Below, piece by piece: positions 7,837 to 16,289 of a stretch of 64,000 bases of DNA (its first letter is position 1; the number at the start of each line of letters is the position of its first letter). The stretch is taken from positions 1-64,000 of the forward strand of contig NZ_UTBZ01000001.1 in the NCBI RefSeq assembly GCF_900580865.1, written 5' to 3'. The translations under genes were made by a program, and so were the position numbers. Source of the stretch: Pseudomonas viridiflava (GTDB taxonomy: Bacteria > Pseudomonadota > Gammaproteobacteria > Pseudomonadales > Pseudomonadaceae). The notes under the pieces are model-generated. The model had not been told where the DNA came from. It searched no databases and was given only the letters and a program-made list of their open reading frames with translations.

Positions 7837-9057
7837 TTAAGCTGCATCGCGCTTGGCTTCGTTGCGGTAAGCCGCGACCGCTTCGATCAACGCCTGGAGA
7901 ATCTCTGCGCTCTCGCCGATCACCGACAAATCGGCACGCTTGATCATGTCGCAACCTGGATCAAGGTTGATCGCCACGACCTTGTCGCAGGCGCCAATGC
8001 CTTGCAGGTGCTGGATTGCGCCGGAGATACCCACAGCCACGTAAACCCGCGCGGTGACCCAGGTGCCGGATGCGCCGACCTGGCGATCACGGGCCATGAA
8101 GCCATCGTCCACCGCGACCCGCGAGGCGCCTTCAGTGGCGCCAAGTGCTGCGGCCGTTTCGTGGAACAGTGCCCAGTCCTTGACGCCGTTGCCGCCGGAG
8201 AAAATGAACTCGGCTTCGGCCATCGGAATCGCCGCCGGGTCGACCGCCACAGCGCCGAGATCTTCAATCCGCGACAGGCTGCGCGCGACACTTGTGGATA
8301 ACTCCACCGGCAACGCTTCATGTCGGGTTTCGCTGACCGGCTCGGCGCATTCTGCCGCCGCCAGAATCAACCGTGCGACGGGACGGGCAAGGTCTTGCAG
8401 CCCAGCGCCAGCGCGGCCGATGCATTCCTGATCCTTGACCTGCCAGACCCGCGTGGCCGGGCGCTCACCCAGTGCAGCGGCAAAGCGCCGACCGAGTTCA
8501 CCACCACCACTGCGGCTGTCCGGCAGCAGCCAATGACGTGGATTGAACTGGTTATCCACAGCGCGCAAACCTTGCACGCGCTGTTCCGGTGCATAACCGC
8601 TGAACTGTTCGCCTTCGAGCACCAACAAGCGATCGACGCCTGCCGTGGCGAAAGCATTTTCCTTGTGTTCGCCAAACACCACCGCGAGCACCGCGCCGTC
8701 CTGGCCGGCGAGTTGATGAGCGAGGCCGAGCAAGTCGCGGTCGTGGCTGCTCAAGCGGCCACCGACCATGTCCGGCACCACGCTGATATAGAACGCCGGG
8801 GCCGGCACCTGATGCAGCGGCAATTGCACTTCCACAGCAGCTGAACGTTTGACCGCCCCGCCCTGTTGCGCGCCGCTGCGATCGATACGTTTGATGCCAT
8901 TGGGGCCGATAAAACCAATGCCGTGCAAATTCTTGCGGATGACGCCGTTGGGGCCCATCCAGCTGTGTTGCGCCGGTTGCATCGCCGCGTGCAGCGGATG
9001 CAGACGGTTACGCGCAATCCATTCGGCGCGTGGGTCGCGGCGGATAATGTCGCTCAT
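7837..9057 (-). CDS. etfA: Electron transfer flavoprotein, alpha subunit (dimethylglycine pathway)
   Basis: A 406-residue ETF alpha subunit, longer than the usual 310 because of an N-terminal extension of about 80 residues (RRDPRAEWIARNRLHP and GPNG repeats). The C-terminal FAD domain shows the conserved order GGNGVKDW, GASGTWV, YVAVGISGAIQH and AINLDPGCDMIKRAD. Its ATG overlaps the dgcB stop codon (TGATG), implying translational coupling. Two exact DnaA boxes fall inside it, at 8291-8299 and 8552-8560. Partner of the beta subunit just downstream. Confidence 0.9.
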   Translation of the reverse strand: MSDIIRRDPRAEWIARNRLHPLHAAMQPAQHSWMGPNGVIRKNLHGIGFIGPNGIKRIDRSGAQQGGAVKRSAAVEVQLPLHQVPAPAFYISVVPDMVGGRLSSHDRDLLGLAHQLAGQDGAVLAVVFGEHKENAFATAGVDRLLVLEGEQFSGYAPEQRVQGLRAVDNQFNPRHWLLPDSRSGGGELGRRFAAALGERPATRVWQVKDQECIGRAGAGLQDLARPVARLILAAAECAEPVSETRHEALPVELSTSVARSLSRIEDLGAVAVDPAAIPMAEAEFIFSGGNGVKDWALFHETAAALGATEGASRVAVDDGFMARDRQVGASGTWVTARVYVAVGISGAIQHLQGIGACDKVVAINLDPGCDMIKRADLSVIGESAEILQALIEAVAAYRNEAKRDAA

Positions 9058-11006
9058 CAGTGGGCCTCCGCAGGTTCACGTTTGGCCGGGGTGGCAGGCT
9101 TGTTCGGCGCGGCGTCTTCGAGCAGCGCGTCGGCCACCAGTTCGGCGATGTCCTTGATCAGCGGACGCGGTTCGACCACGCCTTCGAGCATCGCCGTGCA
9201 CTGTGGACAACCCACCGCCACCAGTTCGGCGCCGGTCTCGCGGATGTCTTCCATGCGCATATCGGGAATCCGCTGCTTGCCCGGAATGTCAGTGATCGGC
9301 GCCCCGCCACCGCCGCCGCAGCAGCGCGAACGGAAGCCGGAACGTTGCATCTCTTTCACTTCGATACCAAGCGCACGCAGCACTTCGCGCGGCGCTTCGT
9401 ACTCGCCGTTGTAGCGGCCGAGGTAGCACGGATCGTGATAGGTCACGCTGTTGCCTTTGTGCTGACCGAGATTCAGCGCACCGGCCTGAATGATCTCTGC
9501 CATGTAGGTGCTGTGGTGCTGCACCAGGTAGTTGCCATCAAACGCGCCGTACTCGTTTTTCAGCACGTGGAAGCTGTGCGGATCGCAAGTGACGATGCGG
9601 TTGAAGCTGTATTTGGCCAGGGTCTGGATGTTGCGTTTGGCGAGCAACTGGAAGGTCGCTTCATCGCCCAGACGACGGGCCACGTCACCGCTGTCACGTT
9701 CTTCGAGACCGAGCACGGCGAAGTCGATTTTCGCCGCTTTCAGCACTTTGACGAAGGCGCGCAGGGTGCGCTGGTTGCGCATGTCGAAGGCACCGTCGCC
9801 GACCCAGAACAGTACGTCGGTGGATTTCTTCTCGCTGAGCAGATTGAGGTTCAGATCCGCCGCCCAGTTCATCCGCCCACCCGGGGCGAAACCGCCGGGG
9901 TTGTCGGTGGCAATGAGGTTTTCGAGGACTTCGGCGCCCTTGTTCGGCGTCGCGCCTTTTTCCAGGGTCAGGTGCCGGCGCATGTCGACGATGGCGTCGA
10001 CGTGCTCGATCATCATCGGGCACTCCTCGACGCAGGCACGGCAGGTGGTGCACGACCACAGGGTTTCGGCGTCGACCAGACCGTTAACGATCGGTTGATG
10101 TGGATTACCGCTGTGTTCGCCCACTGGTTTGCCGGGATACGGGCTGCCGGCGAACTTCGCATCGGTGCCACCGGCGAGACCGACGACCATGTCCTGAATC
10201 AGTTTCTTCGGGTTCAGCGGCTGACCGGCAGCGAACGCCGGGCACGCCGCTTCGCACTTGCCGCACTGCACGCAGGCGTCGAAACCGAGCAACTGGTTCC
10301 AGGTGAAATCCTTGGGTTTCTCAACCCCTAACGGCGCTGAAGGATCATTGAGATCCAGCGGTTTCAGGCCGGTGGAACGACCACCGCCAAAACGCTCGGC
10401 GCGACGGTGCCAAGCCAGATGCAACGCACCGGCGAAGGCGTGCTTCATCGGCCCGCCCCAGGTCATGCCGAAAAACAGCTCCGACACGCCCCACAGCACG
10501 CCAATCCCGAGAATGACCGCGAGCACCCAGCCGCCGAAGTTCTCCGGCAGAATCCCGGCCACCGGCAAGGTCAGCAGAAAGAACGACACCGAGAACGCCA
10601 GCAGGCTTTTCGGCAGGCGCATCCACGGGCCTTTCGATAGCCGCGCCGGCGGGTTGCGCCGGCGCAGGTAAACGAAGATCGCGCCGACGAACATCACCGC
10701 CGTCATCAGCAGCAAGGCGTAACCGAGAATGCGGTTATGCAGGCCGAAACCGTGCACCAGCAGCGCCAGCACAATCGACGCCACCGCACCGCCCGCTGTA
10801 GCGACGTGGGTGTTGGCGATGTATTTGTCCCGCGCCACCACATGGTGCAAGTCGACCATATAGCGCTTGGGCATGGCCAACAGGCCGCCGATCAGATCGA
10901 CCTTCGAGGCCCGGCCCCGGCGCCACATCGCTACCCGCCGCAACGCGCCGAGGACACCAAGGCCGATAGCTGCGAACAACAGGATTGGAAGAAGGGTGTT
11001 CAACAT
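9057..11006 (-). CDS. dgcB: Dimethylglycine catabolism iron-sulfur protein DgcB
   Basis: A 649-residue membrane-linked oxidoreductase. The first 170 residues hold several hydrophobic segments. Two [4Fe-4S] ferredoxin motifs follow (CVQCGKCEAACP and CTTCRACVEECP), then the two CCG-type domains of heterodisulfide reductase D/GlpC proteins (HDPCYLGRYNG with SRCCGGGGGAP, and GCPQCTAMLEG). With DgcA it removes a methyl group from dimethylglycine to give sarcosine; this subunit probably carries electrons from DgcA/ETF to the quinone pool. It overlaps etfA by one base downstream. Confidence 0.92.
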   Translation of the reverse strand: MLNTLLPILLFAAIGLGVLGALRRVAMWRRGRASKVDLIGGLLAMPKRYMVDLHHVVARDKYIANTHVATAGGAVASIVLALLVHGFGLHNRILGYALLLMTAVMFVGAIFVYLRRRNPPARLSKGPWMRLPKSLLAFSVSFFLLTLPVAGILPENFGGWVLAVILGIGVLWGVSELFFGMTWGGPMKHAFAGALHLAWHRRAERFGGGRSTGLKPLDLNDPSAPLGVEKPKDFTWNQLLGFDACVQCGKCEAACPAFAAGQPLNPKKLIQDMVVGLAGGTDAKFAGSPYPGKPVGEHSGNPHQPIVNGLVDAETLWSCTTCRACVEECPMMIEHVDAIVDMRRHLTLEKGATPNKGAEVLENLIATDNPGGFAPGGRMNWAADLNLNLLSEKKSTDVLFWVGDGAFDMRNQRTLRAFVKVLKAAKIDFAVLGLEERDSGDVARRLGDEATFQLLAKRNIQTLAKYSFNRIVTCDPHSFHVLKNEYGAFDGNYLVQHHSTYMAEIIQAGALNLGQHKGNSVTYHDPCYLGRYNGEYEAPREVLRALGIEVKEMQRSGFRSRCCGGGGGAPITDIPGKQRIPDMRMEDIRETGAELVAVGCPQCTAMLEGVVEPRPLIKDIAELVADALLEDAAPNKPATPAKREPAEAH

Positions 11007-11052
11007 GGTGAAGCTCCCACCAGTACAACCTGGAGAAACACGATCCGCTTTA

Positions 11053-11144
11053 CTGTGGGAGCGAGCCTGCTCGCGAAAGCGGTAGGTCAGTCGACATCAT
11101 CGTCAACTGACAGATTGCATTCGCGAGCAGGCTCGCTCCCACAG
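11053..11144. repeat. Type A palindromic repeat
   Basis: CTGTGGGAGCGAGCCTGCTC and its complement flank about 50 bp of spacer. It lies between dgcA and dgcB, inside what would otherwise be one operon, so it could form a hairpin in the transcript and alter the dgcA to dgcB ratio. Confidence 0.88.
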
Positions 11145-11159
11145 GGTTTGGTGCAAGCC

Positions 11160-13220
11160 TTAGAAATCCTTGCAGAGCCGCAGGGCGTCATAAATGGCGG
11201 CGTGGGTGTTGCGCTGCGCCACGCAGTCGCCGATGCGGAACAGCAAGTAGCCGTCGCCCGCCTCGCTCAGCGAAGGTTGCGGCTGGATCGCGAACAACGC
11301 TTCGACGTCGATCTGCCCCTTGTTGCGCGAACCTTCTTTGAGCGCGTAGTAGATTTCCTCATCCGGCCGCACGCCGTTTTCCACCACCACCTGATCGACC
11401 ACCCGCTCCTCCTTGGCGCCGGTGTATTCGTTCTCCAGCACCGCGACCAGTTTGTCGCCTTCGCGGTAGACCTTCTCCAGCATCATGTCGCCGGTCATGA
11501 TCACTTCTTTCGGGTACATGCTGCGGTAGTAGGTCGGGAACGACGTACCGCCGATGGCCACACCCGGTTTGATGTCGTCGGTGACGATCTCGACCTGGCT
11601 GCCCTTGTCGGCGAGGAAGTCGGCAACCGACATCCCGGTGAACTCGCAAATGGTGTCGTAGACCAGCACGTTCTTGCCCGGCGCGACCTTGCCGTCGAGC
11701 ACGTCCCAACTGCTGACCACCAGCCCTTCGGCGGCGCCCCAGTGTTCGTTCTGCTCCAGATACGGATGCCCGCCGACCGCCAGCACCACCACGTCTGGAC
11801 GCATATCCATGATGGTGTCGGCATCTGCCGCCGTGCCCAGGCGCAGATCGACTTTCAGTCGCGCCAGTTCCAGCTGGAACCAGCGAGTAATACCGGCGAT
11901 CTGGTCGCGCTGCGGCGCTTTCGAGGCGGTGGTGATTTGCCCACCGATGAATTCCTTCTTCTCGAACAGGGTCACGTCGTGGCCACGCTCGGCAGCAACA
12001 CGCGCCGCTTCCATCCCGGCAGGGCCGGCACCGACGATCACCACTTTGCGTTTCGGCCCGGTGGATTTCTCGATGATGTGCGGCACGCCCATGTATTCAC
12101 GGGACGTCGCGGCGTTCTGGATGCACAGCACGTCGAGGCCTTGATACTGGCGGTCGATGCAGTAGTTGGCGCCCACGCACTGTTTGATCTGGTCGATCTG
12201 GCCCATCTTGATCTTGGCGATCAGGTGCGGGTCAGCGATGTGCGCGCGGGTCATGCCGACCATGTCGACGTAACCACCTTCAAGAATCCGTGTCGCTTGG
12301 TTCGGGTCCTTGATGTTCTGTGCGTGCAGCACCGGTACCTTGACCACTTCCTTGATTCCGGCGGCCAGATGCAGGAACGGCTCCGGTGGATAACTCATGT
12401 TCGGAATCACGTTGGCCAGGGTGTTGTGGGTGTCACAGCCCGAGCCGACGACGCCGATGAAATCGAGCATGCCGGTGTCGTCGTAATACTTGGCGATCTG
12501 CTTCATGTCCTCGTGGGACAAACCGTCCGGGTGGAACTCGTCACCGCACAGACGCATGCCCACGCAGAAGTCGTCACCGACCTCGGCGCGCACGGCTTTC
12601 AGTACTTCCAGACCGAACTTCATCCGGCCTTCGAAGGTGCCGCCCCATTCGTCGGTACGCTTGTTGACGCGCGGGCTCCAGAACTGGTCGATCATGTGCT
12701 GGTGCACCGCCGAGAGTTCGACACCGTCCAGGCCACCGGCCTTGGCCCGGCGCGCGGCCTGGGCGTAGTTGCCGATCACCCGCCAGATTTCTTCCGGCTC
12801 AATGGTTTTGCAGGTGGCGCGGTGCACCGGTTCACGGATGCCCGACGGCGACATCAGCGTCGGCCAGTTGAAGCCGTCCCAGCGCGAGCGGCGGCCCATG
12901 TGGGTAATCTGAATCATGATCTTGGCGCCATGCTTGTGCATGGCGTCGGCCAGATTCTGGAAATGCGGAATGATCCGGTCGGTCGACAGGTTGACCGAGC
13001 TCCACCATTCCTGCGGGCTGTCGACGGCGACCACGGAGGAGCCGCCACAGATCGCCAGGCCGATGCCGCCCTTGGCTTTCTCTTCGTAATACTTGACGTA
13101 CCGGTCGGTGGTCATGCCTCCGTCCGTCGCGTAGACCTCAGCGTGCGCGGTGCTGAGCACGCGGTTGCGGATGGTCAGTTTGCCGATCTGGATCGGCTGG
13201 AACATTGCTTCGAAAGCCAT
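11160..13220 (-). CDS. dgcA: Dimethylglycine demethylase subunit DgcA
   Basis: A 686-residue flavoenzyme of the trimethylamine dehydrogenase/2,4-dienoyl-CoA reductase type. It has an N-terminal FMN TIM barrel (IGKLTIRNRVLSTAHAE onward, to about residue 340), a cysteine cluster region CVGANYCIDRQYQG with a following DVLCIQNAATSRE that fits a [4Fe-4S] centre, and C-terminal FAD/NAD domains starting at VVIVGAGPAGMEAARVAAER. In P. aeruginosa, DgcAB is required for growth on dimethylglycine. The gene sits 15 bp after the small DUF5943 gene and is followed by a type A repeat and dgcB. Confidence 0.93.
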   Translation of the reverse strand: MAFEAMFQPIQIGKLTIRNRVLSTAHAEVYATDGGMTTDRYVKYYEEKAKGGIGLAICGGSSVVAVDSPQEWWSSVNLSTDRIIPHFQNLADAMHKHGAKIMIQITHMGRRSRWDGFNWPTLMSPSGIREPVHRATCKTIEPEEIWRVIGNYAQAARRAKAGGLDGVELSAVHQHMIDQFWSPRVNKRTDEWGGTFEGRMKFGLEVLKAVRAEVGDDFCVGMRLCGDEFHPDGLSHEDMKQIAKYYDDTGMLDFIGVVGSGCDTHNTLANVIPNMSYPPEPFLHLAAGIKEVVKVPVLHAQNIKDPNQATRILEGGYVDMVGMTRAHIADPHLIAKIKMGQIDQIKQCVGANYCIDRQYQGLDVLCIQNAATSREYMGVPHIIEKSTGPKRKVVIVGAGPAGMEAARVAAERGHDVTLFEKKEFIGGQITTASKAPQRDQIAGITRWFQLELARLKVDLRLGTAADADTIMDMRPDVVVLAVGGHPYLEQNEHWGAAEGLVVSSWDVLDGKVAPGKNVLVYDTICEFTGMSVADFLADKGSQVEIVTDDIKPGVAIGGTSFPTYYRSMYPKEVIMTGDMMLEKVYREGDKLVAVLENEYTGAKEERVVDQVVVENGVRPDEEIYYALKEGSRNKGQIDVEALFAIQPQPSLSEAGDGYLLFRIGDCVAQRNTHAAIYDALRLCKDF

Positions 13221-13235
13221 GGCGGGTTCCTCGAC

Positions 13236-13766
13236 TTACAACGGCTTGACGGTGAACAGGCCGTCGTCGTGGCCTTCTTCGGAGCCACCGTAGACTTGCT
13301 CGGCGACGGTGCGAATCTTGCTGCCGCGTGCTTCAAGAATCTGATCCATGGCCCCGGCAAACCAACCGGTGAACATGTAGTCGACCTTGCGCCCGACCTT
13401 GCCGTACACATAGACGAATGCCGAGTGTTCGAGCTTGACGCTGGCGGTGCCTTTGTCGAGGTCGATGTCCTGGATCTTGAACAGGCCCCAGCCGCGTTGC
13501 GACAGGCGCTTCATGTAGTGCTCGAACACCGCGACGCCTTCCAGGCCGTGGCATTCGGCTTCTTTTTCACACCAGTGCCAGGCGGACTTGTAGCCGGCTT
13601 TGTAGAGGATCTCGGCGTAGGCGTCAGCGCCCAGAACCTCTTCGATGCCCATGTGGTTATTGACGAAGAAGTGACGTGGCACGTAGAGCATTGGCAGGGC
13701 GTCGGAGGTCCAGACACCGGTCTCGCTGTCGACTTCAATTGGCAATTGCGGGGCGATCTTGGCCAT
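13236..13766 (-). CDS. DUF5943 family protein of the dgc operon
   Basis: A 176-residue protein conserved next to dgcA in Pseudomonas (PA5397 in P. aeruginosa as I recall). It starts with MLYVPRHFFVNNHMGIEEVL and has a W-H-W-C-E-K stretch and a C-terminal half (FTGWFAGAMDQIL) resembling the ligand-binding V4R/4-vinyl reductase fold. No catalytic motif can be named. Its fixed place between the dipeptidase-like gene and dgcA suggests a helper role in dimethylglycine catabolism, for example binding a small molecule or aiding cofactor insertion. Function is unknown. Confidence 0.8.
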   Translation of the reverse strand: MAKIAPQLPIEVDSETGVWTSDALPMLYVPRHFFVNNHMGIEEVLGADAYAEILYKAGYKSAWHWCEKEAECHGLEGVAVFEHYMKRLSQRGWGLFKIQDIDLDKGTASVKLEHSAFVYVYGKVGRKVDYMFTGWFAGAMDQILEARGSKIRTVAEQVYGGSEEGHDDGLFTVKPL

Positions 13767-13810
13767 GGAAACTTAACTCCAGAAAAATAGTGGATTCAGT
13801 GGTGACCGCT

Positions 13811-13847
13811 GCCCTCACCCCGGCCCTCTCCTACAGGAGAGGGGGCA
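13811..13847. repeat. Short type C repeat
   Basis: CCCTCACCCCGGCCCTCTCC, TACA, then GGAGAGGG: a compact single copy of type C forming a hairpin with a four-base loop. It lies between the dipeptidase-like gene and the DUF5943 gene. Confidence 0.75.
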
Positions 13848-13872
13848 GATCGGCGGCGGTCTTGAGGCAGCG

Positions 13873-14850
13873 TTACTCGCCCCAGACGTCCTTGAGGACG
13901 TTGACCCAGTTCTCGCCCATGATCTTGCGCACGACGCGCTCGGAATGGCCGCGCTTGAGCAGGGTTTCGGTCAGGTTCGGGAACTCGCCGACGGTGCGGA
14001 TGCCCAGCGGGTTGATGATCTTGCCGAAGCTGGTCAGACGGCGGGCGTAGCCCTTGTCGTGGGTCAGGTATTCGAAGAAGTCCTGACCGTGACCCTGGGT
14101 AAAGTCGGTGCCGATGCCGATGGCGTCTTCGCCGACGATGTTCATCACGTATTCGATCGCTTCGGCGTAGTCGTCGATGGTCGAATCGATGCCCTTGGCG
14201 AGGAACGGCGCGAACATAGTCACGCCGACAAAACCGCCGTGGTCGGCAATGAACTTCAGTTCTTCATCGGACTTGTTGCGCGGGTGCTCTTTGAGACCCG
14301 ACGGCAGGCAGTGGGAATAGCACACCGGTTTTTTCGATTCGAGGATGACTTCTTCCGAGGTCTTGGAACCGACGTGGGACAGGTCGCACATGACGCCGAC
14401 GCGGTTCATCTCGGCAACGATTTCGCGACCGAATCCCGACAGGCCGCCGTCACGCTCGTAGCAACCGGTACCGACCAGATTCTGGGTGTTGTAGCACATC
14501 TGCACGATGCCGACGCCGAGCTGCTTGAACACCTCGACATAGCCGATCTGGTCTTCAAAGGCGTGGGCATTCTGGAAGCCGAAGAGGATGCCGGTCTTGC
14601 CTTGTTCCTTGGCGCGACGGATGTCGGCAGTGGTGCGTACTGGCATCACCAGATCGCTGTTTTCGCGGATCAGCTTCTGGCTGGCGGCAATATTGTTCAC
14701 AGTCGCCTGAAAGCCTTCCCACACCGACACAGTGCAGTTGGCTGCCGTCAGACCGCCCTTGCGCATGTCTTCAAACAGCTCGCGGTTCCATTTGGCAATG
14801 ATCAGACCGTCGATAACGATGCTGTCGGCGTGTAATTCGGCTGGGCTCAT
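13873..14850 (-). CDS. Membrane dipeptidase-like amidohydrolase with altered metal site
   Basis: A 325-residue protein of the renal dipeptidase (peptidase M19) family, first gene of the DUF5943-dgcA-dgcB-etfAB run. The two histidine regions are present (MCDLSHVGSKTS and CYSHCLPSGLKEHP), and GIGTDFTQGHG matches the usual GSDFDG. The N-terminal H-x-D metal pair is replaced by DGLIIAKW, and the metal-bridging glutamate of the GIEGGHAL motif reads GFQNAHAF. The standard two-zinc site is therefore incomplete and a plain dipeptidase role is doubtful. I chose MSPAELHAD as start; the 44 codons upstream are open but do not resemble the family. The operon context suggests action on a methylated amine or its adduct. 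Confidence 0.85.
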   Translation of the reverse strand: MSPAELHADSIVIDGLIIAKWNRELFEDMRKGGLTAANCTVSVWEGFQATVNNIAASQKLIRENSDLVMPVRTTADIRRAKEQGKTGILFGFQNAHAFEDQIGYVEVFKQLGVGIVQMCYNTQNLVGTGCYERDGGLSGFGREIVAEMNRVGVMCDLSHVGSKTSEEVILESKKPVCYSHCLPSGLKEHPRNKSDEELKFIADHGGFVGVTMFAPFLAKGIDSTIDDYAEAIEYVMNIVGEDAIGIGTDFTQGHGQDFFEYLTHDKGYARRLTSFGKIINPLGIRTVGEFPNLTETLLKRGHSERVVRKIMGENWVNVLKDVWGE

Positions 14851-15084
14851 CAGGCGTCCCCTTATTGGCGATTCATGCGCCGAATCGTCTGCCGGCGCTT
14901 TGGGGCCAGCATATGCCTCGGTGCCGGGGCGACCGGGTGCAAAAACGACAGGGGAATTGCCGAAAGCGTCAATCCGCGACAAAGGGTCGCCAGACGCTCC
15001 GATCAGCTACCTGTTCAAGCCCGCAAGCTTGAGCCAGAATCTCCCGCATCTTGGAAACACCACTGGATTAGAGCGGCGACAACA

Positions 15085-15486
15085 ATGAAATCGATCTTCC
15101 TGGCTTTGGCACTGATGGCGACCGGCGTACACGCCGCTGAAGAGTCCGACAACAACCCGTGCGACGCGGTGGAAAACGACGTCCAGACCCTGGAATGCTC
15201 GACCTACAGCCGCACCACCGCCGAAGACCTGCTCAAAGACAACTACGCCAGCCTGACCGAACGCATGCAGACGGCGTACGGCAAAAACGCGACGCAACTG
15301 GCGGACATCACCGCCAAGATGAAGACGGCTCAGCAGCAGTGGCTGAAGACACGGGATGCGGATTGCGCGGTTGAGGCATTCCCGGCTACGGCGGGGAGCA
15401 AGGCGTTCACGATCGCGCAGAATGATTGCGTGGCGCGGATGAGTGATGAGCGGTCGGAGTTTTTGGAGTCGATTGGGCAGGAATAG
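15085..15486 (+). CDS. LprI-type (DUF1311) secreted protein
   Basis: A 133-residue protein with a signal peptide (MKSIFLALALMATGVHAA, cleavage about residue 18). The mature part has the DUF1311 pattern: C-x(n)-C spacing around DALENDVQTLEC-like sequence, an aromatic residue plus K/R-rich helix, W-x5-D-C and a final C near DCVARMSDERSEFL. Members are annotated as lysozyme inhibitor LprI family, named after a mycobacterial protein; for this one it is only a family label. It stands alone, divergent from the dipeptidase operon. Confidence 0.8.
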   Translation: MKSIFLALALMATGVHAAEESDNNPCDAVENDVQTLECSTYSRTTAEDLLKDNYASLTERMQTAYGKNATQLADITAKMKTAQQQWLKTRDADCAVEAFPATAGSKAFTIAQNDCVARMSDERSEFLESIGQE

Positions 15487-15578
15487 TCCTCAAAATTTGA
15501 AGGAAAATTGGCACTGCTTTCTGCAATTGCCTCGTGAATCTCTTCTTCTTACGGCACATGCCGACTTCGCCTACACCT

Positions 15579-15617
15579 ATTGCGTGAAAGCTCCGATCTA
15601 CGGGCCTTTCACGCAAT
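15579..15617. promoter_or_regulatory. Perfect 12-bp inverted repeat before the toxin-antitoxin pair
   Basis: ATTGCGTGAAAG (15579-15590) and its exact complement CTTTCACGCAAT (15606-15617) are separated by 15 bp. No T-run follows, so it does not look like a simple terminator. It lies about 80 bp before the toxin gene and could be the operator bound by the HTH antitoxin, or a structured part of the leader. Confidence 0.5.
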
Positions 15618-15698
15618 ATGCTGACAACAGTTCTTGATTGGTCGCCTTGAAAATATAAGTAAAGATTCGCGAATCTTATAAAAGACTTATATTCTTCC

Positions 15699-15953
15699 AT
15701 GAACAGCATCCACTGGACTCGAAAGGCCGTTAAGCAACTCTTGAAATTGCATTCTGTGCATCAGGTACAGGTTCGGGATGCCGTTACGGCGCTTGCCCAC
15801 ATGCCTGATGTGGGCAATGTCAAAGCACTGATTGGCCATGACTACGCCTACCGCCTGCGTGTCGGCAATTATCGAGTGATGTTCGACTGGGACGGAGCAA
15901 TCAAAGTGGTCAGTATTCAAGAGGTCAAGAAACGCGATGAACGCACCTACTGA
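15699..15953 (+). CDS. RelE/ParE-type toxin
   Basis: An 84-residue basic protein with the ParE/RelE pattern: an N-terminal helix pair (WTRKAVKQLLKLHSVHQVQVRDAV), the GHDYAYRLRVGNYRVMFDWD core with its R-x-R-x-x-N-Y-R-V signature, and a short strand VVSIQEVKKRDERTY. Such toxins inhibit translation or gyrase; which one applies cannot be read from sequence alone. The upstream 30 bp are A/T-rich. Its last 17 bases overlap the start of the antitoxin gene, giving the toxin-first order seen in HigBA-like systems. Confidence 0.88.
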   Translation: MNSIHWTRKAVKQLLKLHSVHQVQVRDAVTALAHMPDVGNVKALIGHDYAYRLRVGNYRVMFDWDGAIKVVSIQEVKKRDERTY

Positions 15954-16260
15954 CATCCAAATCATCAACGACGCCGAGGGCAACCCCGCCTTCGTCGTCA
16001 TTCCCTACGCGCAGTACGTTGCGCAAAAAATGCAGCCCGACCTGATTCCCCATGAGGTCGTCAGCCGGATGGTCGATGGGGCAACACCGATCCGTGCCTG
16101 GCGCGAACACCTCAACCTGACTCAGGAAGAAGTCGCTAAACGCATGGGTATTTCGCAACCGGCGTTTGCCCAGCAGGAAACAGTCGCCAAGCCACGCAAG
16201 GCCACTCGCGAGAAAATTGCGTCGGCGTTCGGCATCACCGCCAATCAGCTTGAGCTGTAA
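15937..16260 (+). CDS. HTH (XRE family) antitoxin
   Basis: A 107-residue antitoxin. The N-terminal part (NPAFVVIPYAQYVAQKM) resembles the Phd/YefM-type strand-helix that folds on a toxin. The C-terminal part is a Cro/C1 HTH (LNLTQEEVAKRMGISQPAFAQQE, roughly residues 57-80, quoted in part here). It would neutralise the toxin and repress the pair, possibly through the inverted repeat at 15579-15617. A 17-bp overlap with the toxin gene implies coupled translation. Confidence 0.88.
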   Translation: MNAPTDIQIINDAEGNPAFVVIPYAQYVAQKMQPDLIPHEVVSRMVDGATPIRAWREHLNLTQEEVAKRMGISQPAFAQQETVAKPRKATREKIASAFGITANQLEL

Positions 16261-16289
16261 GCTGCCCTCTTCACTTCAAGGAATTCCCC

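Noticed and set aside
4040..8560. The DnaA-box cluster as a second replication origin
   Set aside because: No dnaA, dnaN, gidA, parAB or A/T-rich unwinding element is near, so a titration or binding role is the more cautious reading.
10737..13790. A 1017-codon open frame on the plus strand
   Set aside because: It lies antisense to dgcB, dgcA and the DUF5943 gene, crosses a type A repeat, and its protein is rich in His, Arg and Val-Asp as expected of a shadow of high-GC codons.
15508..15525. A sigma-54-like TTGGCAC...TGCAA before the toxin gene
   Set aside because: The GG to GC distance is 11 bases, not the required 10.
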